In this document: in pieces, positions 1-9,793 of the stretch | Layout of the letters: the number at the start of each line of letters is the position of its first letter | How positions within the stretch are numbered: the stretch's first letter is position 1 | Origin: Clostridium uliginosum | GTDB lineage: Bacteria > Bacillota > Clostridia > Clostridiales > Clostridiaceae | Reading direction: 5' to 3' | NCBI RefSeq assembly: GCF_900112485.1 | Contig: NZ_FOMG01000002.1 | Location: forward strand, 124,001 to 188,000 | DNA length: 64,000 bases | Notes under the pieces: generated by a model | What the model was told of the DNA's origin: nothing | Databases searched by the model: none | Seen by the model: the letters and a program-made list of their open reading frames with translations, nothing else | Program-made: the position numbers and the translations under genes

Positions 1-438
<438 letters not shown>

Positions 439-532
439 CTAAGCAAAACTCTACCTTGTTATTTTGTTTTATTTCTTAGTATTCCATTTGAATTTATACT
501 TTATTATAACATATTAAAATTTTATCCGATTA

Positions 533-672
533 ACAGTCCAATATGCAATGTATATTTTGTGTTAGAGAACGAGAGAAGCTTAGTTGATAGTTGTACTATC
601 AATGGATTGCATGGATAAAGTATGGTGTGAAATAGACTAGCATATTGACTAGTTAATTTTTTGGATATGCCT
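533..672. repeat. Family A palindromic repeat, diverged, reverse orientation
   Basis: Read on the plus strand it matches the reverse complement of the full copy at 11811-11969: ATGCAATGTATATTTTG near one end, then GAAATAGACTAGCATATTGA and the end ATATGCCTAA. The internal apical region differs from the other copies. Confidence 0.6.
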
Positions 673-690
673 AAACACATATAACTTAAA

Positions 691-715
691 AAGCACCCTT
701 TAAAAAAGGGTGCTT
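691..715 (-). terminator. Intrinsic terminator after rpmA
   Basis: A 10-bp stem (AAGCACCCTT with AAGGGTGCTT) and a short loop, followed on the minus strand by a short T run. It lies just beyond the rpmA stop at 728, so it ends the rplU-prp-rpmA transcript. Confidence 0.85.
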
Positions 716-727
716 TATCAAAAATAA

Positions 728-1027
728 TTATTCAGCTATTGCTTCAACATCAACTGGGTAAACACTAGCTTTTTTCTTATCTTTACCCATTCTTTCAAAT
801 CTAACTATTCCGTCGATCTTTGCGAATAAAGTATCGTCTTTACCTCTTCCAACATTTTCACCTGGGTGGATTTTAGTTCCTCTTTGTCTATAAAGAATGT
901 TTCCAGCAAGAACAAATTCTCCATCAGCAGATTTAGCTCCTAATCTTTGTCCTGCAGAGTCTCTACCATTCTTAGAACTACCTACTCCTTTTTTATGAGC
1001 GAATAATTGAAGGTTCATAATTAACAT
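728..1027 (-). CDS. rpmA: 50S ribosomal protein L27 with N-terminal extension
   Basis: 99 residues. L27 lies at the peptidyl-transferase centre of the 50S subunit. The body carries the family pattern [34 protein letters not shown] and VRFER. The N-terminus [14 protein letters not shown] matches the Firmicute-type extension that the protease Prp removes, by analogy with Staphylococcus aureus just after the LF pair. An inner ATG at 1018 is possible, but AGGAGGTG at 1034-1041 is correctly spaced only for 1027, and the Bacillus protein has the same length of extension. It follows prp by 4 bases in one operon. Confidence 0.97.
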   Translation of the reverse strand: MLIMNLQLFAHKKGVGSSKNGRDSAGQRLGAKSADGEFVLAGNILYRQRGTKIHPGENVGRGKDDTLFAKIDGIVRFERMGKDKKKASVYPVDVEAIAE

Positions 1028-1031
1028 GTGA

Positions 1032-1421
1032 CTACACCTCCTCTTTTAATAAAGTTATATATTCTTTACGTTTCTTACTTCCAAAGCTTTCATCTAAACT
1101 TAAAATTACACTTTCTAAGCTCTTTTCAAAAGTTTGTAGTAAAACTTGTGACTGTACTATTTCTTCTTCGTTAAAATCATTAAGATCTAACTTTAAGTAT
1201 CCATCATCATTGATTTCATATGTTGAATTAAGTTTTAATACCTCATCCAATCCAATAATTACACTTTGTGATAAAACTGAAACAGAATTACATATCATAT
1301 CAAAGGTCTCACCAACTAAAGAAACATCATTTCTAAAATCTCTATCAGCCGATAATGCATGATTATTGATTATAAATCCAATAATATTACTATTACTATA
1401 ATTAATTTTAACATTAATCAT
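1032..1421 (-). CDS. prp: Ribosomal-processing cysteine protease Prp (YsxB family)
   Basis: 129 residues, lying between rplU and rpmA as Prp does throughout the Firmicutes. Prp cleaves the N-terminal extension of L27. The likely catalytic His is His21 (INNHAL) and the likely Cys is Cys44 ([12 protein letters not shown]). In the S. aureus enzyme the pair is about 12 residues apart, but here it is 23, so the loop between them is about 11 residues longer. The usual Gly before the catalytic His is Asn. The C-terminal half (helix-strand with [13 protein letters not shown]) looks normal. The ribosome-binding site is weak, so translation may be coupled to rplU, whose stop is only 4 bases upstream. 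Assignment is by context and the HA...C..SVL pattern. Confidence 0.88.
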   Translation of the reverse strand: MINVKINYSNSNIIGFIINNHALSADRDFRNDVSLVGETFDMICNSVSVLSQSVIIGLDEVLKLNSTYEINDDGYLKLDLNDFNEEEIVQSQVLLQTFEKSLESVILSLDESFGSKKRKEYITLLKEEV

Positions 1422-1425
1422 AATA

Positions 1426-1737
1426 TTAAGCTTCTATCTTTTCAACTACTAACTTAGTATATGGTTGTCTGTGTCCATTTTTTCTTCTATAGTCTTTTTT
1501 AGACTTATATTTGAAAACAATAACCTTCTTTTGCTTACCTTGAGCGGCAACCTTAGCTATAACCTTAGCTCCTTCAACAACTGGTGCGCCTACTTTTATA
1601 GTTTCACCATTTGCTACAGCTAAAACTTCTGTTAATTCAACTGTTGAGTCAACCTCAGCGTTAAGCTTTTCAACGTATAATACGTCTCCTTCTTGAACTC
1701 TGTATTGCTTTCCTCCTGTTGCTATTACTGCGTACAT
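1426..1737 (-). CDS. rplU: 50S ribosomal protein L21
   Basis: 103 residues, the normal family length. L21 binds 23S rRNA in the large subunit. Recognised from [18 protein letters not shown] at the N-terminus and [20 protein letters not shown] near the C-terminus. The ATG at 1737 follows a strong GAGGAGGTG. It is first in the rplU-prp-rpmA operon, downstream of a conserved leader (1738-1822) and a promoter (1829-1857). Confidence 0.97.
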   Translation of the reverse strand: MYAVIATGGKQYRVQEGDVLYVEKLNAEVDSTVELTEVLAVANGETIKVGAPVVEGAKVIAKVAAQGKQKKVIVFKYKSKKDYRRKNGHRQPYTKLVVEKIEA

Positions 1738-1822
1738 TAAAACACCTCCTCATAACGGTCTCGCCACTTTCGGTACAAAGTTTAATCTTTGTTTATAAAA
1801 AACCTTATGTGAGCGGTCTACA
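1738..1822 (-). ncRNA. Probable L21 leader (ribosomal-protein autoregulatory 5' UTR)
   Basis: The untranslated leader contains AGACCGCTCACATAAGG and later GTGGCGAGACCGT just before the GAGGAGGTG site. This resembles what I remember of the Firmicute L21_leader family upstream of rplU, in which L21 is thought to repress its own operon. A covariance-model scan would settle it. Confidence 0.6.
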
Positions 1823-1828
1823 AAAGCC

Positions 1829-1857
1829 ATTCTACCATAATCAACTTTCTTTGTAAA
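1829..1857 (-). promoter_or_regulatory. SigA-type promoter for rplU-prp-rpmA
   Basis: TTTACA, a 17-base spacer, then TAGAAT on the minus strand. The expected start point near 1822 would place the whole L21-type leader in the transcript. Confidence 0.7.
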
Positions 1858-1897
1858 GTAATTTACACCAGAATGCCTATATTAATTGTTATTGTTA

Positions 1898-3346
1898 TTA
1901 AAATTTCTCTATAGCGATTACTTTATGTCTTGCAACATTATCTTTCTGACTTTGAAATATTAATGGTTCAACCTTAAATCCTTCAATATTATCTACATAA
2001 TTCAAATATATTTCTTTATTAAGTCCTTCTATTTCTTTTATAAAATTAAATATGTCCCCTTGTATTCTTTCTTTATAAACACTATCTATCTCAATATAAA
2101 AACATTCTATTGAATTTCCTTCTTGTATTCTTAAAATCTCATTTCTTACAAGTCCTTCTATATAAGAAAGTTTTAAAATCATTCCACATCCTTTACATAA
2201 TAAACAATCTTCTTCCATGTATTCATAAATACTCTTTCCTTGTCTCTTCCTTGCAATTTGTACTAAATCCAATTCAGTGAAAGGAAAAATCCTGCTATTA
2301 CCTTTATCTGATGATAAACTGTTTTCTAATTGTTGCATAACAACATTTTTTTGAGTTCTATCTCTCATATCTATAAAATCAATTAAAATGATTCCACTTA
2401 AATTTCTAACTCTTATTTGTTTTCCAATCTCTTTTGCAGCTTCTAAATTAGTCTCTAAAATAATCTTATTGAAATTCTTTCCTTTTGTGTTTTTTCCACT
2501 ATTGACATCAATAACATACATAGCTTCTGTCTTATCTATAACTATATACCCTCCACACGGAAGATTAACTTTATTATGTCTTAATTTTAAAAGCTCTTTT
2601 TCAAGTCCATAAAAGTCAAATATATTTCTAACGCCAGAATATATTTCTAACTTAAGGTTTTCTTCTCCATTAATAAAAGCTCCTACCTTTTGAAAGTCAA
2701 CTTCATTATCTACATATATTTTAGTTAACTCTTCACCTATAGAATTTCTCAAAAGCTTAAACAAACTTAAATCTTCTCCATAAAGTTTCTTTATATCAAC
2801 TGAATATTTCATACTTTTATCTAAATTCTTAAAGTCTTCATATAACTTATTTATTTCTCTTTGAAGCTCATCAATACTTACATTAGCACCCTCAGTTCTG
2901 ATTGTTATTTCTACATCCTTTAATAATTCTATTTTATTTACTATTTCACATTTCTTATCTTCATCATTTATTCTTTTAGAAAAGTTTATTCCTTTTTCAT
3001 AACAAGTCAAAACAATATACTTCCCGGGAATACTTACTTTTGAGCTTAACTTTGCACCCTTATCATTTAAAGGTTCCTTAATAACTTCCACTAGTATATC
3101 TTGGCCTTTTTTTATATCTCTACTTTTAAGCTCTTCACTATAGTATAAATATCCTTCTTTATCTAAACCTAAATCTACAAAAACAGAATTAATAGCAGGA
3201 AGAATATTTTTTACCCTTCCTTTATAAATCTCTCCTATTATAGGTTCATTTTTCTTTTCTTCAACAATACTTTCTACTAATTTTCCATCTTCTCTTATAC
3301 CAATTCTTAATAAAAACTCTCTTCTTTCTATGAAAATCTCTTTCAC
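1898..3346 (-). CDS. rng: Ribonuclease G/E family endoribonuclease
   Basis: About 482 residues. Endoribonuclease of the RNase E/G family, acting in rRNA maturation and mRNA decay. An S1-like domain near the start (IGEIYKGRVKNILPAINSVF) is followed by the catalytic region with YVIDVNSGKN and IILIDFIDMRD, whose aspartates bind Mg2+, and by a C-terminal zinc-link type CLLCKGCG. Its length is that of RNase G, without the long E. coli RNase E scaffold tail. A GTG at 3355 overlaps the previous gene, but the GTG at 3346 has the better spacing from AGGAT, so I use 3346. The upstream radical-SAM genes appear co-transcribed. Confidence 0.92.
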   Translation of the reverse strand: MKEIFIERREFLLRIGIREDGKLVESIVEEKKNEPIIGEIYKGRVKNILPAINSVFVDLGLDKEGYLYYSEELKSRDIKKGQDILVEVIKEPLNDKGAKLSSKVSIPGKYIVLTCYEKGINFSKRINDEDKKCEIVNKIELLKDVEITIRTEGANVSIDELQREINKLYEDFKNLDKSMKYSVDIKKLYGEDLSLFKLLRNSIGEELTKIYVDNEVDFQKVGAFINGEENLKLEIYSGVRNIFDFYGLEKELLKLRHNKVNLPCGGYIVIDKTEAMYVIDVNSGKNTKGKNFNKIILETNLEAAKEIGKQIRVRNLSGIILIDFIDMRDRTQKNVVMQQLENSLSSDKGNSRIFPFTELDLVQIARKRQGKSIYEYMEEDCLLCKGCGMILKLSYIEGLVRNEILRIQEGNSIECFYIEIDSVYKERIQGDIFNFIKEIEGLNKEIYLNYVDNIEGFKVEPLIFQSQKDNVARHKVIAIEKF

Positions 3347-3347
3347 T

Positions 3348-4103
3348 TTAATCACATCCTAAATGCATTTGGATATTATTTACTTCTAAGTCATATTTAA
3401 TTTCTGACGCCTTATATAAAGGTACTAACTTTTCATCCTTTGAAAAATACATTTCTTCTCTTTTTATTTCAACAAATGATTCTAATTTAGCACTTGAAGT
3501 TCTCTCTTGAATATACTTAACCACTAAGTCTGGTGCTAAATGCTCTCTACTTCCTGAATTTATTACAATGTTAAGTATCAAGTCACTGTCCTTAAGCCAG
3601 AACTTAAATTCTTGAATCATTGACTTTATATCAACTTCTCTTTCACCTTTTTTACTCTTTTTTATTGTTCTCCATTCTTCTTGATTAAGAAGTATATTTA
3701 TTTCTTCTTCTAAATTGCTCACATCTTCATAAGGAACTTTTATAATATATCTACAAGCATCAATCAAAGCCATGCCTTGAGGAACTTTTTTTTCTCCTTC
3801 AACATAAGGTATTTTAGTTGCCGTTTTAAACTTTATTCCACTTGAAGATACTGAATTTAATTTATCAACAATATCTTTTTCATCAACCTCTTCTACTAAC
3901 ACTATATCCATATATTCACCCTCAGAATATATTCCAACTGCTAAAGGTTGTGCAATAGACATAGCCATATGGGGATTAAATCCTCTCGAATATTGAATAG
4001 GTAATTCTGATCTTCTAATATTTTTTTGTATTGTTCTCATTAAATCTAAATGAGAAATAAATTTAACATTTGCTTCTTTAGTATATTTAATTAAGTATCG
4101 CAC
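3348..4103 (-). CDS. TIGR03936-type (DUF2344) radical-SAM-linked protein
   Basis: 251 residues, starting GTG RYLIKYTKEANVKFISHLDL. This pattern, with FNPHMAMSIAQPLAVGI, is typical of the DUF2344 protein that occurs beside or fused to the TIGR03960 radical SAM protein. It overlaps that upstream gene by 17 bases, so the pair is surely co-translated. The biochemical role is not established. The consistent linkage to rng and the ribosomal genes suggests RNA or ribosome modification, but that is inference. Confidence 0.88.
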   Translation of the reverse strand: MRYLIKYTKEANVKFISHLDLMRTIQKNIRRSELPIQYSRGFNPHMAMSIAQPLAVGIYSEGEYMDIVLVEEVDEKDIVDKLNSVSSSGIKFKTATKIPYVEGEKKVPQGMALIDACRYIIKVPYEDVSNLEEEINILLNQEEWRTIKKSKKGEREVDIKSMIQEFKFWLKDSDLILNIVINSGSREHLAPDLVVKYIQERTSSAKLESFVEIKREEMYFSKDEKLVPLYKASEIKYDLEVNNIQMHLGCD

Positions 4104-5940
4104 CTTCGAAACATTCTCCTTCCTTAAAGTTTGTATTTATTCCACATCCTGTACAACCTTTTCTACAGTTTTGTGTTAATTCTGCTCTTTTTGCTTTTTC
4201 ATTTTCATTCTCCAAATACTTTCTATTTACTCCAATATCAATAAAGTCCCAAGGTAATATTTCTGAATAATCTCTTTCTCTATAAACATAAAATTCTCCA
4301 TCGACATTACACTCTTCTAAGGCCTCTATCCATGTATCATATTTAAAGTATTCTGACCAGCCATCAAATTTTGCACCTTTTTCAAAAGCTTTTACTAAAA
4401 CATCACATAATCGTCTATCTCCTCTTGCAAATAAAGCTTCCATAAATGACGTTTTTTGAGCATGATAATTATAATTTATACTTCTAGATTTAAGTGCACC
4501 CCTAACTGCTTGGATTTTTTCTCTCATATTTTCCATTCTTTCCATTGCAGTCCATTGAAATGGTGTAAATGCCTTAGGTACTAATATTGATGTACTTACA
4601 GTAATTCTGAGACCTTTATTCCTAACTCCCTTAGGCACTTCATAATATTGCCTAACAACCTTTTCTGCTAATTCTCCAATAGCTTTGCAGTCTTCTATCT
4701 GTTCATATGGTAATCCAATCATAAAGTAAAGCTTCATACTACTCCATCCAGATTCAAATGCACTTCTAGCTGCACCTAATATCTTCTCTTCGCTTAATCC
4801 TTTATTAATTATATCCCTCATTCTTTGAGAACCTGCTTCAGGTGCAAAAGTTAATCCTGTCTTTTTTACCTTTTGAATTTCTTTAATTAAGTCTACTGAA
4901 AATGCATCAACTCTTATTGAAGGAAGCGCTATTGCAACTTTATTTTCTTGATGTTCACTCATTAATTCCTTAATTAACTCCTCAATTTCCGAATAGTCAC
5001 AAGTACTTAAAGACGAAAGCGAAATTTCTTGATATCCTGTATTTTTAATAAGCTCTCTAGCTTGCTTTACAAGATCTTCTCTCTTTTTTTCTCTAATTGG
5101 CCTATAAATCATACCTGCTTGACAAAATCTACATCCATTAGTACAGCCTCTAAAAGTTTCTAGTACTACTCTATCATGTACTATTTCAGAATAAGGTACT
5201 ATAAATTTATCTGGAAAATCAACCTTAGTAAAGTTATTAATGATTCTCTTAGTAACTTTTTTAGGTACATCATCATACTTTGGTTTAAATTCTTTTATAG
5301 TTCCATCTTCATTATAAGTAACATCATATAATGAAGGTACATATATACCTTGAATCTTAGATATTTCTCTTAAAAATTCATTTTTCTTGTTCTTACCTTT
5401 ATACTTCTTATAAACATCTAAGACATCATTCATCATTTCTTCGCCTTCGCCAATTTCAAAGAAGTCTACTATATCATATAATGGTTCAGGATTATATGCA
5501 CTAGGTCCACCTGCCATAACTAAAGGTTCATCTTCGCCTCTTTCAGAAGCTCTTATAGTAATTCCTGACATATCGAGCATATTTAAAATATTTGTATAAC
5601 TCATTTCATATTGAAGAGTAAAACCTAAAATATCAAATTCATTCAAAGAATCCTTAGTTTCCAATGTAAATAAAGAAATATCATTCTTTCTCATTTGCTC
5701 TTCCATATCTGGCCATGGTGCAAATGCCCTCTCACAATATGTATCTTCTCTTTCATTTATAGTATGATAAAGAATTCTGCTTCCTAAATGAGACATTCCA
5801 ACCTCATAAACATCAGGAAAACAAAACGCAAATCTTATGTCAACTTCATTTATATCCTTAACAACTTCATTTAATTCTCCACCAGTATATCTACTCGGCT
5901 TTTCAACCTTAAATAATATATCATCTGAAACTTTATTCAT
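4087..5940 (-). CDS. TIGR03960-type radical SAM protein (B12-binding-like N-terminus)
   Basis: 617 residues. The N-terminal 200 residues look like a degenerate B12-binding/Rossmann region (FPDVYEVGMSHLG, VMAGGPSAYNPEPL, FEIGEGEE). The radical SAM core follows with ETFRGCTNGCRFCQAG, where Cys266, Cys270 and Cys273 form the CX3CX2C 4Fe-4S site. The tail has further cysteines (NCRKGCTGCG) that may bind a second cluster. The substrate is unknown. It is paired with the DUF2344 protein downstream by overlapping frames. Confidence 0.9.
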   Translation of the reverse strand: MNKVSDDILFKVEKPSRYTGGELNEVVKDINEVDIRFAFCFPDVYEVGMSHLGSRILYHTINEREDTYCERAFAPWPDMEEQMRKNDISLFTLETKDSLNEFDILGFTLQYEMSYTNILNMLDMSGITIRASERGEDEPLVMAGGPSAYNPEPLYDIVDFFEIGEGEEMMNDVLDVYKKYKGKNKKNEFLREISKIQGIYVPSLYDVTYNEDGTIKEFKPKYDDVPKKVTKRIINNFTKVDFPDKFIVPYSEIVHDRVVLETFRGCTNGCRFCQAGMIYRPIREKKREDLVKQARELIKNTGYQEISLSSLSTCDYSEIEELIKELMSEHQENKVAIALPSIRVDAFSVDLIKEIQKVKKTGLTFAPEAGSQRMRDIINKGLSEEKILGAARSAFESGWSSMKLYFMIGLPYEQIEDCKAIGELAEKVVRQYYEVPKGVRNKGLRITVSTSILVPKAFTPFQWTAMERMENMREKIQAVRGALKSRSINYNYHAQKTSFMEALFARGDRRLCDVLVKAFEKGAKFDGWSEYFKYDTWIEALEECNVDGEFYVYRERDYSEILPWDFIDIGVNRKYLENENEKAKRAELTQNCRKGCTGCGINTNFKEGECFEGAILN

Positions 5941-5997
5941 TAATAAATTTCCTCCTCAAAACACAATTTAATAATTATCAACAATATATAGTATACA

Positions 5998-7800
5998 TCA
6001 GGATTGCCAATGTTTTTTTAATACTTTTTCGATAAAAACTTTTACTAACTCTAAATCAAACTGAGTACCTGCATTTTTTTGTAATTCTCCTATTGTAAAT
6101 TCCTCTGATAAAGCATTGCGGTAGCTTCTTTCACTAATCATAGCATCATATGCATCTGCTATAGCTATAATTCTTGATTGAATTGGTATATCCTTTCCTT
6201 TTAACCCCTTAGGATATCCATTTCCATTCCACATTTCATGATGTAAAAGTACATATTGTGCAATTTCTGACATATCATTTACTGTACTTAGTATTCTATA
6301 TCCTATTTCCGAATGTCGCTTAATCTCTTTCCATTCATCACTCGTAAGTTCACCAGATTTGTTTAGAATATCTTCTTCTATAGCTATTTTACCTATATCA
6401 TGTAGTAATCCAGCCATCTTAAGTTCCTTAATTTTTCTTTCAGGTAAACCAAGGCCTTCACCCATACTTTTGCATAATTCTGAAACCCTAATTGAATGCT
6501 GTTCTTCCCTTTTATTTTTTTCATTAAGAGTATTAATTATAGCATTAATTGTTTTCCCTCTCATACTTGGACTTTCAAAAAGTTTTTTCTTATACATATA
6601 ATCTTCTGCCTTTTTAAATACTTCTTTACTATCTTCTTCTTTATTTTTTTTAGTTTCATAACCAAAAGATATTGATATATCTAAATTCTCTGTTTTTTCT
6701 TTTAATGCTAATTCATTAATATTTTTAATAATTTGTTCTGCTTTATAGGCATCTGTTTTTGGTAATAAAATAATAAACTCATCCCCGCCTAGCCTAGCAA
6801 CAATATCCTGAGCTCGACATCCTTTTTTTATTATTTCTGCAGCTTTCCTAATAAGTTCATCTCCCACAGTATGACCAAATGAATCATTAATTAGCTTTAA
6901 TCCATTTACATCACCTAAAACAATGGTTAACGGTAGTTTTTCTTCTACATCTAATCTTTTTAACTCTTCTTCAAAAAATCTTCTGTTATATAAGTCTGTT
7001 AGTTCATCATGATAACTTAAATATTCTAGGTTATTTTCCATTTCCTTTTTCAAACTAATATCTCTTGATATAGCTAAAACTTCTTTTTCACCATTTTTAA
7101 CCATTCTGATTTCATAATATCTCTCTTTATCTGTATGGTTTAATTTATACTCAAAACTTTGTACATTACCACTTGTAAAAACTAATTGTAACTTTTCATA
7201 ACCTATTTCTACTACTTCTTTAGGCATAATTTCAGCTATACTTTTACCAATGAAGAATTCCTTTGGCATTAGCAAAAGCCTATCATCACTAGCCTCACAA
7301 TCTAAAAAAACACCTTCAGAGTTAATCATAAATAATAAGTCAGGTATTGCCTCAATAATTGCTCTGCTTTTTTCTTCACTTTTACTTAACTGTTTTTTAC
7401 TTTCACAAATTTGATCGTATTGAACCCTTAATTCTTCCTTAGCTACAGTTAATTTTTGCACATATGCTTCAAGCTCTTCATTAGCCTCTTCAAGTACTTT
7501 ATAACTATCTTTAAGTTGTTCTTCTGCAAAAGAAATTTTTTTAAGAAAGTTATTTATTAATGAATAAATAATACTTGTAGTTACAATAACATATACCCAA
7601 CCTTTGTATGTGTTAACAATTACCAGAACATTTTTATTATTAAAAAGCGCATTTGTAGCTCTATCAGAAAAATAAATCCAAATTAACCCAATTATCAGAT
7701 ATATTATACATATTTTGATACATTCACATTTAAATTTATTTTTATTATCCTTTAAAATCAAATAAATTTTCTCTCTAATTGATAAAAACATAAGCCTCAT
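5998..7800 (-). CDS. Membrane PAS-GGDEF-HD-GYP c-di-GMP signalling protein
   Basis: About 600 residues. Two membrane segments (about 30-45 and 68-84) are followed by a coiled region (about 90-140), a PAS domain (AIIEAIPDLLFMINSEG), a GGDEF domain and an HD-GYP domain. The cyclase motif GGDEF (about 338-342) is intact, and the RAQD inhibitory site lies five residues before it. The hydrolase part has HDIGK (about 467-471) and HHEMWNGNGYP (about 520-530). It could therefore both make and degrade cyclic di-GMP. A TTG at 7824 would add eight residues, but ATG 7800 after GGGGAT looks better. Two direct repeats lie 48-93 bases upstream. Confidence 0.9.
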   Translation of the reverse strand: MRLMFLSIREKIYLILKDNKNKFKCECIKICIIYLIIGLIWIYFSDRATNALFNNKNVLVIVNTYKGWVYVIVTTSIIYSLINNFLKKISFAEEQLKDSYKVLEEANEELEAYVQKLTVAKEELRVQYDQICESKKQLSKSEEKSRAIIEAIPDLLFMINSEGVFLDCEASDDRLLLMPKEFFIGKSIAEIMPKEVVEIGYEKLQLVFTSGNVQSFEYKLNHTDKERYYEIRMVKNGEKEVLAISRDISLKKEMENNLEYLSYHDELTDLYNRRFFEEELKRLDVEEKLPLTIVLGDVNGLKLINDSFGHTVGDELIRKAAEIIKKGCRAQDIVARLGGDEFIILLPKTDAYKAEQIIKNINELALKEKTENLDISISFGYETKKNKEEDSKEVFKKAEDYMYKKKLFESPSMRGKTINAIINTLNEKNKREEQHSIRVSELCKSMGEGLGLPERKIKELKMAGLLHDIGKIAIEEDILNKSGELTSDEWKEIKRHSEIGYRILSTVNDMSEIAQYVLLHHEMWNGNGYPKGLKGKDIPIQSRIIAIADAYDAMISERSYRNALSEEFTIGELQKNAGTQFDLELVKVFIEKVLKKHWQS

Positions 7801-7848
7801 CCAATCCCCATTATATTTTAACAAACTCTTTCTTCGTTTGTTATCATT

Positions 7849-7894
7849 TTATATATTAAAATATAGTCACATTATATATTAAAATATAGTCACA
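7849..7894. repeat. Two tandem 23-bp direct repeats
   Basis: The unit contains TATATTAAAATATAGTCACA and occurs twice with no gap, immediately upstream of the GGDEF/HD-GYP gene. It may be a regulator binding site or part of a promoter region. No protein can be assigned. Confidence 0.7.
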
Positions 7895-8072
7895 ATTTAA
7901 TATAAAGTATACCCTTTGTCAAGGACATTATAGAAAAAGACTATGCTAAGACAAAAAGATGATTTCTGCATTTTTTACCACAGTCATATTTTTAGATTTC
8001 ATTAATATATACAGTTATTATAATAATTTAGATACCTCATTTTTATATAATATTTCAACTTCTTCTTTTATA

Positions 8073-8132
8073 AGGCACATTCAAAAAAATAATAGACCAA
8101 TACGTTTGTATATTATTTTCTTTCATGTGCCT
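8073..8132. repeat. Family A palindromic repeat, short form
   Basis: 60 bp. Ends are AGGCACATTC and CATGTGCCT, with the inner arms AAAAAAATAATA and TATTATTTTCTT. It is almost wholly self-complementary and lacks the long internal insert of the full copies. Confidence 0.85.
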
Positions 8133-8194
8133 AAATAGTTTATTGTTCACTTTTATCTGCTCCTGATATTATTTATTCTATCATACATAAAAAT

Positions 8195-8238
8195 ATCCTA
8201 TAGATAGACTGTTTTTAAACTTGTCTATTCTATAGGAT
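8195..8238 (-). terminator. Intrinsic terminator of the two-component operon
   Basis: Stem of about 15 bp (ATCCTATAG...CTATAGGAT with GAC/GTC inside), then a T-rich stretch (ATTTTTAT) on the minus strand. It lies downstream of the response-regulator gene. Confidence 0.75.
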
Positions 8239-8251
8239 ACATTTTAATATT

Positions 8252-8308
8252 AGGAGCTGTTTTAAAACCGTGTTGATATTGTTATATAAAGCTCATGGAC
8301 GGTGAAAT
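8252..8308. repeat. Family B repeat, half copy
   Basis: Matches one arm of the full family B copies: GGAGCTGTTTTAAAACCG, GTGTTGATATTGTTATATAA, then GCTCATGGAC and GTGAAATTT. The arm ends directly at the TAA of the response-regulator gene (8309-8311). No second arm is seen. Confidence 0.8.
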
Positions 8309-9793
8309 TTACTTTATCTTATAATTACTAGGAATATCTCCTGTATATTTTTTGAAATTATATGTGAATTGTCTATAATCACTATAACCCACTTCTTTTG
8401 CTATTGTTGCTAATGAATATCTTTTTTTTAATAATTCTATAGATCTTTCTATTCTAAGTTTTCTTATATACTCTAAAAAACCAATACCTAAAACTTGCTT
8501 TAGCTCCCTAGATAAATAACTTTCATTTAAATACACACTATTAGCAACAACTGTTAGGGATATATTCTTATTATAATTATCATTTATAAATTTAATAGCT
8601 CTTTTTATACTGCTGTCCTCTAATTCTCCTCTATATTCTCTTACATTTTCAATCGCTAAATCTATAAATTTCTCTAAGTCATTTTTCAAATCAATCATTT
8701 GCCTATAGTCATTTTCTAACTCTATATTTTCTAAATTATTAATAGAAATATCTAAAGCTTTAAGTCTTTCCTTAATTTTTAAAATCAATTCAAATACAAG
8801 CTTAATTATTACTCTTTTTTTTATCATATAATCACTAAATATTTTAAATAACTCATCAATGTTTTTATCTGATGTTTTTGTATTTGCATTTAATATCTCA
8901 TCAATTATTGCTGTTATTATACTATTCATTTTTTCGTAATTACTATATACGTTAATTGGTTTTGTCTCTTCTAAAACGTTACCATATCCTTCATAGAAGC
9001 ATCTTCCGTATAGCCCCTTTGCTATCCTATAAAGTTCTTTTAGTTTTATTGCAGGTCCTACTTTGGTTATTGATATTGTAATTACTCCTTGTATATCTTT
9101 CTTGATTTTTTTTATTAATACTTTAAAGTCTATATCCATATCTCCATAAAGTATTAATCCTATTCTATTGTCATGTGGTACAAATACATAATATTTCTCT
9201 ATATTATCTAAAACCCACTTTTTTATTATGGATATAAATTGTATATTTAAAAATTCTTTATTTTTATCAATAAAATGTTCATAACTATCATTATTTATAA
9301 GTACTACTTTCACACTTTTTAAATTATCTAAATAATTATCCACTTCCTCTATAGGACTTTGACCCCTCATAATACTTAACAAATGTTTTTCAACTGTTGA
9401 TTTATCAGATTCTTTTTCTTTTTTAATAATATTAACTGCATTCATAATTGCTTCTGTAAACTCTGGTACTTGAATTGGTTTCAAAATAAAATCTAAAGCA
9501 TTTATTTTTACTGCACCTCTAGCATATTGAAATTCGTCATGTCCTGTGATTACTATAAATTTTACATTAGGTAAGAATTGTTTAATTCTTTTAGCCATCT
9601 CTATTCCATCTATTTCTGGCATATTTATATCTGTAACTATAATGTCTGGATTAATTTCTTTAGCTAATTCAATAGCCTCATAAGCATTTGTTGCTTCACC
9701 GCAAACACTGCAGTTCATATTTTTCCATGGAATTATACACCTAAGTCCTTTTCTAGAATAGTATTCATCATCAACTATAACTACTTTAATCAC
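8309..9793 (-). CDS. YesN-like response regulator, receiver plus AraC-type DNA-binding domain
   Basis: 494 residues. An N-terminal receiver domain carries IVDDEYYSRKGL, the phospho-acceptor Asp in IIVTDINMPEIDG (about residue 55) and a Lys in FILKPIQ. A long middle region of unknown fold follows. The last 100 residues are two helix-turn-helices of the AraC/XylS type (ISLTVVANSVYLNESYLSR and LATIAKEVGYSDYRQFTYNF). Its start overlaps the histidine-kinase stop by 8 bases, so the two are translationally coupled. The ABC importer upstream is a plausible target, but a terminator at 11636-11669 separates the units. Confidence 0.92.
   Translation of the reverse strand: MIKVVIVDDEYYSRKGLRCIIPWKNMNCSVCGEATNAYEAIELAKEINPDIIVTDINMPEIDGIEMAKRIKQFLPNVKFIVITGHDEFQYARGAVKINALDFILKPIQVPEFTEAIMNAVNIIKKEKESDKSTVEKHLLSIMRGQSPIEEVDNYLDNLKSVKVVLINNDSYEHFIDKNKEFLNIQFISIIKKWVLDNIEKYYVFVPHDNRIGLILYGDMDIDFKVLIKKIKKDIQGVITISITKVGPAIKLKELYRIAKGLYGRCFYEGYGNVLEETKPINVYSNYEKMNSIITAIIDEILNANTKTSDKNIDELFKIFSDYMIKKRVIIKLVFELILKIKERLKALDISINNLENIELENDYRQMIDLKNDLEKFIDLAIENVREYRGELEDSSIKRAIKFINDNYNKNISLTVVANSVYLNESYLSRELKQVLGIGFLEYIRKLRIERSIELLKKRYSLATIAKEVGYSDYRQFTYNFKKYTGDIPSNYKIK

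Larger units (their letters stand above)
7801..8308. other. Intergenic region: direct repeats, family A and B copies, terminator
   Basis: No coding sequence is seen. Contents are the 23-bp tandem repeats (7849-7894), a short family A palindrome (8073-8132), a terminator hairpin (8195-8238) and half of a family B repeat (8252-8308) that runs up to the response-regulator stop codon. Confidence 0.6.

Noticed and set aside
8073..8132. Family A short copies as ordinary terminators
   Set aside because: They share sequence at distant sites, lack consistent T runs on the strand of the gene, and some occur upstream of genes or next to separate true terminators.
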